From Candidatus Methanomethylophilaceae archaeon (GTDB lineage Archaea; Thermoplasmatota; Thermoplasmata; Methanomassiliicoccales; Methanomethylophilaceae): a stretch of 64,000 nt of DNA. The stretch spans positions 1 to 64,000 of the forward strand of contig JAFYAH010000049.1 in NCBI GenBank assembly GCA_017540825.1. The letters are read 5' to 3'. Below, piece by piece: positions 26,241-35,168 of this stretch; the first letter of the stretch is position 1; each line of letters starts with the position of its first letter. Below the pieces are notes generated by a model, which was not told where the DNA came from, ran no database searches, and saw only the letters and a list, made by a program, of their open reading frames with translations. The translations under genes and the position numbers were made by a program.

Positions 26241-27505
26241 GGGGGCCCAGGTCCGAGGAGCTGTACTCGCGCTCGAAGAGGCTCACCCCCGGAGGGGTGT
26301 CCAGCCCCGTCAGGGCGTTCTCTCCTAACCCCCTGTTCATCAGCGAGGGTCGCGGCTCCCGCATCAGGGACGTCGACAGCAACGAGTACGTGGACCTCTG
26401 CATGGCCTACGGCCCGCTGATAGCCGGCCATGCCTGCCCGGAGGTCGTCGAGGCGGCGGAGAAGGCCGTCGCCAAAGGGACGGTCTACGGCGCGCCGTCG
26501 GAGCCCGAGCTGGAGCTGATAGAAACCATCACCAGCCAGATGCCCAGCTGCGATATGGTCCGCCTCGCCTGCTCCGGCACGGAGGCCACCATGCACGCCA
26601 TCAGGCTCGCTAGAGGATACACCGGGAAGGACGGGATCGTGAAGATCAACGGAGGGTTCCACGGGGCCCACGACGCAGTCCTGATCGCGGCCGGCTCCGG
26701 GTCGGCGCAGGGAGTCCCAGGGTCCGCCGGAGTCCCCGCCGACGCCGTCAGGAACACCTACGCGGTGGAGTACAACGACGCCTCCATGCTGGAGTCCCTC
26801 CTGGACGGGAACGAGGACGTAGCCGCAGTCATAATGGAGCCCGTCCTCGGGAACGTGGGGGTCGTCCCCCCGCAGAAAGGGTACCTGGAGGACGTGAGGA
26901 GGATCACCAGGGAGCACGGGGTGCTCCTGATCTTCGACGAGGTCATCACCGGGTTCAGGCTGTCCGACGGAGGCGCCCAGAAGATGCTCGGCGTCACCCC
27001 CGACCTCACCACCATGGGCAAGATAATCGGAGGGGGCTTCCCCGCGGGAGCCTTCGGCGGGAGGAAGGACATAATGGAGAACGTCGCGCCCGCAGGGAAG
27101 GTCTACGCCGCAGGGACGTTCGCCGGGAACCCCGTGAGCGCCGCCGCCGGATGCGCGCTGCTGAAGCACATGCGCGGAAGGTACGACGCCCTGAACGCCG
27201 CCACGGCCAGGCTGGTCGCCTCTCTGAGGGACTCCCTGGAGGACAGCGGGGCGGAAGGGTGCATAAACAGCGTCGGGTCCATGTTCTCCATCGGGATCGG
27301 GGCGGAGAGCATCCGCAACGGGACCGAGGCCCAGGGAGTAGACAGGAAGGCGTTCGCATCCTTGTTCGCCCACATGCTGGACAGCGGGGTGTACCTGCCC
27401 CCGTCCGCGCTGGAGGTCGAGTTCATGTCCTCCGCGCACACCGACGACGACGCCAGGATCGTCTCCGAGGCCTTCGACGCGTTCTTCAGGGGGCGGAAGG
27501 CATGA
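26237..27505 (+). CDS. hemL: glutamate-1-semialdehyde 2,1-aminomutase
   Basis: The 422-residue class III aminotransferase-like enzyme has LTPGGVSSPVRAF at the N-terminus, LIFDEVITGFR (PLP aspartate) and TTMGKIIGGGFPAGAFGG with the PLP lysine. It moves the amino group of glutamate-1-semialdehyde to give 5-aminolevulinate. It sits between hemB and hemC with 4-base overlaps on both sides. Confidence 0.95.
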   Translation: MRGPRSEELYSRSKRLTPGGVSSPVRAFSPNPLFISEGRGSRIRDVDSNEYVDLCMAYGPLIAGHACPEVVEAAEKAVAKGTVYGAPSEPELELIETITSQMPSCDMVRLACSGTEATMHAIRLARGYTGKDGIVKINGGFHGAHDAVLIAAGSGSAQGVPGSAGVPADAVRNTYAVEYNDASMLESLLDGNEDVAAVIMEPVLGNVGVVPPQKGYLEDVRRITREHGVLLIFDEVITGFRLSDGGAQKMLGVTPDLTTMGKIIGGGFPAGAFGGRKDIMENVAPAGKVYAAGTFAGNPVSAAAGCALLKHMRGRYDALNAATARLVASLRDSLEDSGAEGCINSVGSMFSIGIGAESIRNGTEAQGVDRKAFASLFAHMLDSGVYLPPSALEVEFMSSAHTDDDARIVSEAFDAFFRGRKA

Positions 27506-28371
27506 AGGTGGGGTCGAGGGAGAGCGCCCTCGCCATGCGGCAGACGGAGATGTTCGTCGACGCCATGCGCAGGGCCGGATACGACGGCGATCTCGAGATA
27601 GTCGGCATAAAGTCGCTGGGAGACATAGACCTCACGTCGTCCCTGGACAAGATGAGCGTGGTCGGAGCCTTCGTCAGAGAGCTGGACGCAGCCATCAAGA
27701 GCAGGGCTATCGACGTCTCCGTGAACTCGCTGAAGGACGTCCCCATAAACATGGAGGACGGGCTCACCATAGGCGCGGTAATGAGGAGGGACCCGGTGGA
27801 GGACGTCATGCTCCCCTATTCCATAGACTCCCTCCCCAAGGGCGCCAAGGTCGGGACGTCGTCCATCCGTCGCATATCCCTGATAAAGGAGGCCAGGCCG
27901 GACGTCGAGTGCGTCCCCATGAGGGGGAACATACACACCCGGATGGAGAAGCTGGACCGCGGGGACTGCGACGCGCTGGTCCTGGCGAAGGCCGGCCTGC
28001 ACCGCATGGGCATAGACAGGGAGGCCCATCCTCTGGACCCCTCGTTCTTCATACCCGCCCCGGCGCAGGGAGCGGTGGCCATCGAGTGCAGGTCGGACGA
28101 CGAGGAGGCCCTCAGGCTGCTCTCCGCCATAGACGACAAGGTCACCAGGGAATGCGTGACGATAGAGCGCTCGATAATGAGGGCGCTGAAGGCGGGATGC
28201 TCGTCCCCGGTCGGGATACACGTCAGGAAGATGGTCTCCGGCTTCGACGTCAACGCCGTCTCGTACGCGTTCACAGAGAAGCCGATGCGGGTCCGCGAGA
28301 GGATTCCCCACGAGTACAGCGAAAGCGACATCGAAGGCATAGCCTCAAAGCTGAAAGGAGGAAGAGAATGA
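27502..28371 (+). CDS. hemC: hydroxymethylbilane synthase (porphobilinogen deaminase)
   Basis: The 289-residue protein begins VGSRESALAM and has NSLKDVP, GTSSIRR, MRGNIHTRM and ALKAGCSSPVG, whose cysteine carries the dipyrromethane cofactor. It joins four porphobilinogens into hydroxymethylbilane. It overlaps hemL (ATGA) and cobA (ATG at 28368), so it is translated in a chain with them. Confidence 0.95.
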   Translation: MKVGSRESALAMRQTEMFVDAMRRAGYDGDLEIVGIKSLGDIDLTSSLDKMSVVGAFVRELDAAIKSRAIDVSVNSLKDVPINMEDGLTIGAVMRRDPVEDVMLPYSIDSLPKGAKVGTSSIRRISLIKEARPDVECVPMRGNIHTRMEKLDRGDCDALVLAKAGLHRMGIDREAHPLDPSFFIPAPAQGAVAIECRSDDEEALRLLSAIDDKVTRECVTIERSIMRALKAGCSSPVGIHVRKMVSGFDVNAVSYAFTEKPMRVRERIPHEYSESDIEGIASKLKGGRE

Positions 28372-29111
28372 CAGGCAAAGTCTATCTCGTAGGAGCGGGC
28401 CCCGGCGACCCCGGTCTGCTCACGGTAAAAGCTGCGGACCTCATAAGGAAGGCCGACGTCGTCGTGTACGACGCCCTGGCCAACCACGAGATCCTGGACA
28501 GCTGCAAGGAAGGGGTCGTCCTGATAGACGCTGGGAAGAGGGGAGGGAACCACACCATGACCCAGGACCAGACCAACGCGAAGCTCGTGGAGCTGGCGGA
28601 GGCCGGCAAGGTCGTCGTCCGCCTCAAAGGGGGAGACCCGTTCATGTTCGGGCGCGGGGCCGAGGAGGCCGAGGAGCTCAGGAAAGCCGGCCTCGAGGTC
28701 CACGTGGTCCCCGGCATATCCTCCACCATCTCAGTCCCGGAGCTGTGCGGGATACCTGTCACCCACAGGGACCACACCCCTCTGGTGACCTTCCTGACCG
28801 GCCACGAGAAGGCCGACAGGGACGAGGACCGCATCAACTGGAAGGCCCTGGTCGGAGGCCACGGCACCCTGGTCATCCTCATGGGAATGGGCAACGCGGA
28901 GCACATCTCGTCCGAGCTGTTGGCCGGAGGCATGGACCCCCAGACCCCCGCCGCCATAATCACCAACGGGTCCACCCCGCAGCAGAGGATAGAGCGCACC
29001 GTCGTCTCCAGGCTGAAGGAGACCATAGACTCCAAGGGCCTCAGCGCGCCCGGGATCATGGTCATAGGCAGCGTAGCCACCCTCCACGACGTGCTCGGGG
29101 ACCTCAGATGA
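28368..29111 (+). CDS. cobA: uroporphyrinogen-III C-methyltransferase
   Basis: The 247-residue protein has VGAGPGDPGLLTVKA (about 6-20), RLKGGDPFMFGRG (about 84-96) and VVPGISSTIS, the pattern of SUMT. It methylates C2 and C7 of uroporphyrinogen III to give precorrin-2, which the Met8-like protein then oxidises. The ATG at 28368 has an AGGAGGAAGAG ribosome site. The frame extends upstream without a better start. It overlaps hemD by ATGA. Confidence 0.95.
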   Translation: MTGKVYLVGAGPGDPGLLTVKAADLIRKADVVVYDALANHEILDSCKEGVVLIDAGKRGGNHTMTQDQTNAKLVELAEAGKVVVRLKGGDPFMFGRGAEEAEELRKAGLEVHVVPGISSTISVPELCGIPVTHRDHTPLVTFLTGHEKADRDEDRINWKALVGGHGTLVILMGMGNAEHISSELLAGGMDPQTPAAIITNGSTPQQRIERTVVSRLKETIDSKGLSAPGIMVIGSVATLHDVLGDLR

Positions 29112-29878
29112 CCATTAGGATGGCCTTCACCCGCCCTGCGGACAAGATCGCCGAGTCGGTGGAGCTGGCCGAGTCCCTCGGGATGTCGGCCATGGCCGCC
29201 CCTTCGCTCAGGATCCTGGAAGGGACCGACGCCGTGTACGAGGCCGCGGAGTCCGCCCTGACCTCGGGGTTCGTCGACTACGCCGTGTTCGGATCCGGGA
29301 CCGCCGTCGAGTCCTGCTGCGCGAGATGGGGGGACGAGAAGTTCTCCACGATCTTCCTCGGGTGCTCGATAGTGTCCATAGGGCCGCACACCTCGGAGGT
29401 CCTGAGGGCGCACGGGCTCGCGGCCGGCCTGATGCCCCAGGACGACTACAGCTCCTACGGCGTCGTGGACATGCTCTCCGGCAAGGTCGCCCGCAAGACG
29501 GTCATGCTTGTGAGGTCCGATTCCGGGACCGACGTCCTCCGCGACGGCCTGGCCAAGGCGGGCGCGAAGGTCATAGAGTTCGCGGCGTACCGCCTCGTGA
29601 AGGCCGGGACGACGGAAGAGCTCGCCAGGATCATGGACGCCGTCGAGTCCGGGAGCCTGGACGTCATGGCGTTCACCAGCCCCATGTCCGCGACCATGTT
29701 CCTGGAGGAGATGAGGGGCAGGTTCGGAGACAGAGCCGACCCGCTCCTGGGCAGGATGAAGCTGGCCGCCATAGGGAGGCCCACCGCCCAGAGGCTCTCC
29801 GAGCTGGGGCATCCCCCGGACATAGTGCCGGAGAAGACCACCTTCAAGGACATGCTGGAAGCCATATCCAGGTCATAA
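29108..29878 (+). CDS. hemD: uroporphyrinogen-III synthase
   Basis: The 256-residue protein has the two-domain HemD layout. It begins IRMAFTRPADK, has LVRSDSGTDVLRDGLAKAGA around residue 138 and ends AIGRPTAQRLSELG then KTTFKDML. It closes hydroxymethylbilane to uroporphyrinogen III with inversion of ring D. Sequence conservation in this family is low, but the position between cobA and the corrinoid genes supports the call. It is the last gene of the 4-base-overlap chain. Confidence 0.88.
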   Translation: MTIRMAFTRPADKIAESVELAESLGMSAMAAPSLRILEGTDAVYEAAESALTSGFVDYAVFGSGTAVESCCARWGDEKFSTIFLGCSIVSIGPHTSEVLRAHGLAAGLMPQDDYSSYGVVDMLSGKVARKTVMLVRSDSGTDVLRDGLAKAGAKVIEFAAYRLVKAGTTEELARIMDAVESGSLDVMAFTSPMSATMFLEEMRGRFGDRADPLLGRMKLAAIGRPTAQRLSELGHPPDIVPEKTTFKDMLEAISRS

Positions 29879-29903
29879 ACGAGTTCAGACAGAGGCGAGA
29901 GAC

Positions 29904-30665
29904 ATGACGATAGCGGACCTTCTGAGGATGGAGCACGAGCCTGTAGCCATATACAGAACGAAGAGCATGCCCGAGGGGGCGCACGTTCCCAGCGGCCACT
30001 GCAGCATACCCCCGCTGTTCCTGATGGCCTTCAGGAAGGGCGAGACCTGCGCCGCCGACAGGGAGCACGTCTTCTGCCACGGAGGCGTCAGCGGCCTCGG
30101 CTTCGGGCCCATACCCAGCAGGCAGCGCACGGCGTGGTCCTGCTCGGTCGTCCCGGAGGATGTCCGCAAGGACATGCACCACGCCGGAAGCGGAGGGCAG
30201 AGGGAGTACGCCGACTGCGAGGCCGCCCTCGCCCAGATGTCCGAGATAAAGGACTTCCCCGACCTGGGGGACGCCATCGTGTTCGAGCCGCTGTCGGTCG
30301 CCGAGGCGAAAGGCGCTCCGATAGAGGTTGTCGCGCTCCTCGCCGACCCCACCCGCATCTCTGCGCTGATCGTCCTGGCGGGGTACGACAAGAGGACGCC
30401 GGGATCCGCCGTCAAGATCCTGCACGCCCATGCCTGCCAGGAGATATACGTCATACCCAAGGGGGAGGGGGAGTCCGACGACCCCCACGCCGTGCTAGGG
30501 ATGACCGACCTGTACGCCAGGAGGTTCGTCGAGCCCTGCGAGATGTCGTTCGCCGCTCCCTACGGGATGTGGAGGCGCATGGAGTCCAACGCCGGCTCGT
30601 CCTTCCTGACCATGGAGAAGTGGGAGAAGGCCCTGGCCGCGTCCGAGAGGCGCTCCGACCGATGA
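29904..30665 (+). CDS. DUF169 family protein
   Basis: The 253-residue protein fits DUF169: it starts with LLRMEHEPVAIYR and has many conserved-looking cysteines (CSIPP, ETCAAD, VFCHGG, WSCSV, HAHACQE, EPCEMSF). Such a cysteine set could bind a metal or an Fe-S cluster. The family has no firm function that I know. It follows hemD by 25 bases, so it probably belongs to the tetrapyrrole operon. A link to metal insertion or to tetrapyrrole handling is a guess from context. No membrane segment is visible. An A-rich stretch follows its stop. Confidence 0.75.
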   Translation: MTIADLLRMEHEPVAIYRTKSMPEGAHVPSGHCSIPPLFLMAFRKGETCAADREHVFCHGGVSGLGFGPIPSRQRTAWSCSVVPEDVRKDMHHAGSGGQREYADCEAALAQMSEIKDFPDLGDAIVFEPLSVAEAKGAPIEVVALLADPTRISALIVLAGYDKRTPGSAVKILHAHACQEIYVIPKGEGESDDPHAVLGMTDLYARRFVEPCEMSFAAPYGMWRRMESNAGSSFLTMEKWEKALAASERRSDR

Positions 30666-30702
30666 AAAAAAAAACAAATAATCAAAAACCGTCGAAATCG
30701 GC

Positions 30703-31053
30703 ATGGGGCTTACCGACACCTGGACCAGGACGGCGTGGATCCTCCTGACAGCGACCGTTGTGGCTTTGGCCTGCGGAGCGGGGCTGGGGACGATGTTCCG
30801 GGAAGGCAGCTTCGGGGACGGCCTGAGATGGGTCGGCGACTGGATGCTGCCGCAGATCGTCGTCATCATAGCCACGATAATCGCCGTGATAGCCCTCCGC
30901 GGAAAGCTGGAAAAGCGATTCCTCGTGCGAGTTCCAGGGCCGTTTCTCGGCTTCTGCGATGCCTGTCCGCCTCGCATAGCACGCCTATTCGGGCCGAACG
31001 CTTACTTAATATATGGACTAGGTATCCATTCACCATGGATGGCGGAAACGTAG
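30703..31053 (+). CDS. small membrane protein before cbiD
   Basis: The frame of 116 residues has two transmembrane stretches (about 10-30, ILLTATVVALACGAGLGTMF, and about 49-65, LPQIVVIIATIIAVIAL) joined by a short acidic loop. After RGKLEKR the sequence is Pro/Arg-rich and holds the cbiD promoter, so the true end may be shorter. Own TATA-like box CAAATAATC lies about 22 bases upstream. It sits between the DUF169 gene and cbiD, so a role in transport or assembly for corrinoid synthesis is possible, but nothing in the sequence proves it. Confidence 0.45.
   Translation: MGLTDTWTRTAWILLTATVVALACGAGLGTMFREGSFGDGLRWVGDWMLPQIVVIIATIIAVIALRGKLEKRFLVRVPGPFLGFCDACPPRIARLFGPNAYLIYGLGIHSPWMAET
31005..31014 (+). 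promoter_or_regulatory. TATA-like box of cbiD
   Basis: CTTAATATAT is centred 25 bases before the cbiD ATG, so the cbiD-cbiA unit may be a leaderless transcript of its own. Confidence 0.5.
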
Positions 31054-32183
31054 AGCCCGATGGCAATTATATCCAAGTCGGCACCCGCCGCATGAGGTGC
31101 GGGCACACCACCGGGACCTGCGCGGCAGCCGCCACGAAGGCTTCGGCGATAGCGCTCCTCTCTGGAAGCTTCCCTGAGACCGTCGAGATACTCACGCCCA
31201 AGGGCATACTCCTGCACCTCCCGATCGAGTCCCCCTCTATGGACGGCAGGAGGGCGTCCTGCGCCGTCAGGAAGGACGGAGGGGACGACCAGGACGCCAC
31301 CCACGGCACCCTGGTGTTCTCGGATGTCTCCCTGACCGACAGCGGGATTTCCATCGACGGCGGAAGAGGCGTCGGAAGGGTCACCAGGAAGGGCCTGGAC
31401 CAGCCTCCGGGGAACGCCGCCATCAACAAGGTTCCCAGGAGCATGATGCGCGAGTCCCTCGAGGACGTCGCCCTCGCGTTCGGATACAAGGGAGGGTTCT
31501 CGGTGGTCGTGTCGGTCCCGGAAGGCGAGGAGATAGCGTCAAGGACCTTCAACCCCCGCCTGGGCATAGTCGACGGCATATCCATACTCGGCACCAGCGG
31601 GATCGTCGAACCGATGAGCGAGAGGGCCCTGGTGGCTTCCATACACAAGGAGATGGACGTCCATGCGGCCGCCGGCGAGAAGGTCCTGATAGTGGTCCCT
31701 GGCAACTACGGCAAGGAGTTCAGCGACTCCATACCCGGGATCGACGACGGGATGTGCGTCAAATGCAGCAACTTCGTCGGAGAGATGCTGGACCACGCCG
31801 TGGCTCTCGGGACGGACGTCGTCCTGATATCCAACATCGGCAAGATCGTCAAGGTCGCCGGAGGGATAATGAACACGCACTCCCGGAACGCGGACTGCAG
31901 GATGGAGATCATAGCCTCGAACGCGGCGCTTTCCGGAGCCGACATAGAGACTGTCAGGGGCATCCTGGGGTGCATATCCACCGACGACGCGCTGAGCCTG
32001 CTGTCCGATCCCGAGGTCAAGGACAGGACGTGCCGGCTGCTGATGGAGAAGATACAGTTCTACATGAACCACCGCACCGCAGGGAAGATACGCACGGGCG
32101 CGGTGATGTTCTCGTCCGTCTACGGGCTTCTGGGCAAGACCGACCTGGCTGACGAGCTGATAGAGGAGGCGACCGCAAGATGA
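31035..32183 (+). CDS. cbiD: cobalt-precorrin-5B C1-methyltransferase
   Basis: The 382-residue protein has RCGHTTGTCAAAA (about 19-31), GRVTRKGLDQPPGNAAIN, LGIVDGISILGTSGIVEPMS and HSRNAD, as in CbiD. It methylates C1 during ring contraction and extrusion of the C20 fragment, a step unique to the cobalt-early route. It overlaps cbiG by ATGA. The start is the ATG 25 bases after the TATA-like box. Confidence 0.95.
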   Translation: MDGGNVEPDGNYIQVGTRRMRCGHTTGTCAAAATKASAIALLSGSFPETVEILTPKGILLHLPIESPSMDGRRASCAVRKDGGDDQDATHGTLVFSDVSLTDSGISIDGGRGVGRVTRKGLDQPPGNAAINKVPRSMMRESLEDVALAFGYKGGFSVVVSVPEGEEIASRTFNPRLGIVDGISILGTSGIVEPMSERALVASIHKEMDVHAAAGEKVLIVVPGNYGKEFSDSIPGIDDGMCVKCSNFVGEMLDHAVALGTDVVLISNIGKIVKVAGGIMNTHSRNADCRMEIIASNAALSGADIETVRGILGCISTDDALSLLSDPEVKDRTCRLLMEKIQFYMNHRTAGKIRTGAVMFSSVYGLLGKTDLADELIEEATAR

Positions 32184-33205
32184 GGATTTCTATTATAGCG
32201 TTCACTGCCAACGGATGCAGAACGGCGATAAGGGTGGCCGAAGCCCTCGAAGGGGAGGACGTCTCCGTCCAGTGCAAGACCACCCACGACGTCGACGGCG
32301 TGGACAGGATAAGGTGCACGTCCGACCAGTGGACCCGCGACAGGTTCGCGGACAGCGACGCGATAGTTTTCGTAGGGGCGACAGGCATCGCCGTACGCCT
32401 AATAGCCCCGTACGTCAAGTCAAAGGACGTGGACCCGGCGGTGGTGTGCATAGACGAGCACGGCAGGTTCACGATAGCCCTGCTGTCCGGGCACATCGGC
32501 GGCTGCAACAAGCTGGCCAGCAGGATAGCCGCAGGCATCGGCTCCACCCCTGTGGTCACGACGGCCACGGACATCAACGGGAAGTTCTCGGTCGACGTGT
32601 TCGCCACCGAGAACAAGCTGAGGATAACCAGCCTCCTAGAGGCGCAGACCACCTCCTCCAGGGTGCTGGCCGACAGGTTCGTGGGGCTCTCTTCGGAGAT
32701 CCCGATCGAAGGGGACGTCCCCAGAGGCGTCACGATGGCGGATTCCGGCGAGTTCGGGATACGCATATCCCGCGACCCGACGGAGCATCCCTTCGATGAC
32801 ACGTTCAACCTAGTCCCCATGGACATATCCGTAGGGGTGGGATGCAAGCGCGGAACGGACCCCGCCAGGATGCGGGAGTTCGTCAGGAAGGTGCTGGAAG
32901 AGGAAGGCATAGCCCCTGAGAGGGTCGGCTCGGTGTCCAGCGTCGACCTGAAGTCAGACGAGAGGGCGGTCCTCGAGCTCGCGACCGAGTTCAGATGCCC
33001 GGTCATGTTCTTCAGCGCGGAGGAGCTGATGAGCCTGGAAGGGAAGTTCTCGTCGTCCAGCTTCGTCAGGTCGGTGACCGCCGTGGACTGCGTCTGCGAG
33101 CGCTCGGCGGTGAAGGCCCGCGGAGGCCGCCTGATACGCCGCAAAACCGTTTCCGATGGGATGACCGTCGCCCTGTGCATGACGGATCTCGAGCTGAGGT
33201 TCTGA
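32180..33205 (+). CDS. cbiG: cobalt-precorrin-5A hydrolase
   Basis: The 341-residue protein has AIVFVGATGIAVRLIAPYV, LLSGHIGGCNKLA and TTATDINGKFSVDVFA, and then the C-terminal domain with VGVGCKRGT, as in CbiG. It opens the lactone of cobalt-precorrin-5A and releases acetaldehyde. It overlaps cbiD by 4 bases and is followed within one base by the triple-fusion gene. Confidence 0.95.
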   Translation: MRISIIAFTANGCRTAIRVAEALEGEDVSVQCKTTHDVDGVDRIRCTSDQWTRDRFADSDAIVFVGATGIAVRLIAPYVKSKDVDPAVVCIDEHGRFTIALLSGHIGGCNKLASRIAAGIGSTPVVTTATDINGKFSVDVFATENKLRITSLLEAQTTSSRVLADRFVGLSSEIPIEGDVPRGVTMADSGEFGIRISRDPTEHPFDDTFNLVPMDISVGVGCKRGTDPARMREFVRKVLEEEGIAPERVGSVSSVDLKSDERAVLELATEFRCPVMFFSAEELMSLEGKFSSSSFVRSVTAVDCVCERSAVKARGGRLIRRKTVSDGMTVALCMTDLELRF

Positions 33206-33206
33206 G

Positions 33207-35168
33207 ATGAAGGATGTTCTTGTTTTTTCTGGGACCACCGAAGGGAGGTCCATATCGAGGATGCTGAAGGCTGCAGGAGCCGCCGTGCATGTCCGCGTGG
33301 CGACGGGGTACGGCGCGGAAGCAATGTCCGGGGACGGGATAGATGACGTCCAGGTCGGAAGCTGCGGCGGGGCAGAGGGGATCGCCAGGGAGATCCGCAC
33401 GAAAGGATGCTCCGTCGTCGTGGATGCCACCCACCCTTACGCGTCCGTCATATCCGAGCACATAAGGCAGGCGTGCGAAGAGACCGGCACGGAGCTTGTG
33501 AGGATACTCAGGGACGCCTCCTCGCAGGACGGCATGGTGGTCGTCGGCAGCGTGAAGGAGGCCGTGGAGTTCCTCACGGGAACGGAAGGGACCGTGCTCG
33601 TCACCACCGGCTCCAAAGAGGCCGAGGAATACACCCGCATGCCCGATTACAAGAGCAGGGTCGTCATCCGCGTCCTTTCCACCCTCCAGTCCGTGGAGAA
33701 GTGCGCTTCTCTAGGATTCGAGGGGAAGGGGCTCGTATGCGCCCAGGGGCCTTTCACGGAGGAGTCCAACATAGCCCTGATCAACCAGACCGGGGCAAGA
33801 TGGGTCGTGACGAAGGACTCAGGGCCTTCGGGAGGGTTCCCCGAGAAGGTCTCGGCGGCCGAGAAGACCGGCGCGAGGATCGTCCTGGTCGCAAGGCCGC
33901 CGGACAGCGGCATGGGATTCGCGGAGGCCGTCCGCAGGCTGGAGGAGACCCTCGGCCTGGAGATCGCGGACGCCTGCAGAAGGAGGGTCAGCCTGATAGG
34001 CATAGGCATGGGGGAGGACGGGATGACCGTCAGATCCTCCAAGATAGTGGAGAGGGCCGACCTCGTAATAGGGGCGGAGAGGATGCTCCGCACTGCCGGG
34101 GTCAGCGGGAAGGACACCCTAGTCGAGTACCGCGCGGCTGAGATCGCGGAGTATCTGGAGAACAACCCGGGATACAGGGACGTGGCCGTGCTGCTCTCGG
34201 GGGACATAGGCTTCTACAGCGGCGCAAAGAAGCTGCTGGAAGCGCTGAAAGGCTACGACGTCGACGTCGAATGCGGCATATCCACGGTAGCGTACCTGTG
34301 CTCGAAGATGGGGGTCCCCTGGCAGGACGTCCGCCTCACCAGCGCCCACGGACGCGACTTCAACGTCACGGGGAGCGTCCGCACCAGCCGCAGGACATTC
34401 GCCCTCCTCAACGGCAGGGCAGGTGCTCGCGCCCTCTGCCAGGAGCTGGACGAATACCTTCCCGGCGTCAGGGTGACCATAGGCCAGAACCTCGGCTACC
34501 CGGACGAGAAGGTCGTCAGCGGCTCCCCGAAGGAGCTCCTGGACGCGGAATTGGGGGAGCTGTGCGCGGCGGTGATAGAGAACCCGTCCCCCGACGATTC
34601 GTGCCCCGTATGGATCCCGGACGAGGACTTCACCAGAGGCGACGCCCCGATGACCAAGAGCGACGTCAGGTCCCTGTCGGTCGCCAAGCTCAGGCTGTCC
34701 CCCGGCTCGATCGCCTACGACGTAGGGGCAGGCACAGGATCCGTGTCCGTCGCGATGGCATTATGCTGCCCCGAGGGAAAGGTCTACGCCATAGAGAAGG
34801 AGGAAGCGGCCGCCGACCTGATAGAGATCAACAAGAGGAAGCTGTGCGCCCCCAACGTGGAGGTGATCAGAGGCCTCGCCCCCGATGCCATGAGGGACCT
34901 TCCGGCTCCCACCCACGCCTTCATCGGAGGCTCGTCTGGAAACCTGAAGGAGATAGTGGACTGCCTTCTGGATAAGAACCCCGACGTCCGCATGGTGATC
35001 AACTCCGTCACGATAGAGACCCTGTCCGAGACCATGGACGTCATACGCGAGGCGGGGCTTGTCGAGGAGGAGACCGTGTGCGTCAACGTCTCCAAGGCCA
35101 GGCGCGCAGGCAGGTACCACCTCATGACGGCCCAGAACCCGGTCTACATATCGGTGGTGAGGAGATGA
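33207..35168 (+). CDS. CbiJ-CbiE-CbiT fusion (precorrin-6A reductase and C5/C15 methylase-decarboxylase)
   Basis: The 653-residue protein joins three enzymes. Residues 1-250 are CbiJ (VLVFSGTTEGRSI, DATHPYA, RWVVTKDSGPSGGF). Residues 260-455 are CbiE (SLIGIGMGEDGMTVRS, VLLSGDIGFYSGAK). Residues 470-653 are CbiT (MTKSDVRSLSVAKL, AYDVGAGTGSVSVAMA, FIGGSSGNL). CbiJ reduces cobalt-precorrin-6A, CbiE methylates C5 and CbiT methylates C15 and removes the carboxyl group. CbiE-CbiT fusions (CobL) are common; having CbiJ at the N-terminus is less usual. All three have their motifs, so all should be active. It overlaps cbiA by ATGA. Confidence 0.92.
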   Translation: MKDVLVFSGTTEGRSISRMLKAAGAAVHVRVATGYGAEAMSGDGIDDVQVGSCGGAEGIAREIRTKGCSVVVDATHPYASVISEHIRQACEETGTELVRILRDASSQDGMVVVGSVKEAVEFLTGTEGTVLVTTGSKEAEEYTRMPDYKSRVVIRVLSTLQSVEKCASLGFEGKGLVCAQGPFTEESNIALINQTGARWVVTKDSGPSGGFPEKVSAAEKTGARIVLVARPPDSGMGFAEAVRRLEETLGLEIADACRRRVSLIGIGMGEDGMTVRSSKIVERADLVIGAERMLRTAGVSGKDTLVEYRAAEIAEYLENNPGYRDVAVLLSGDIGFYSGAKKLLEALKGYDVDVECGISTVAYLCSKMGVPWQDVRLTSAHGRDFNVTGSVRTSRRTFALLNGRAGARALCQELDEYLPGVRVTIGQNLGYPDEKVVSGSPKELLDAELGELCAAVIENPSPDDSCPVWIPDEDFTRGDAPMTKSDVRSLSVAKLRLSPGSIAYDVGAGTGSVSVAMALCCPEGKVYAIEKEEAAADLIEINKRKLCAPNVEVIRGLAPDAMRDLPAPTHAFIGGSSGNLKEIVDCLLDKNPDVRMVINSVTIETLSETMDVIREAGLVEEETVCVNVSKARRAGRYHLMTAQNPVYISVVRR

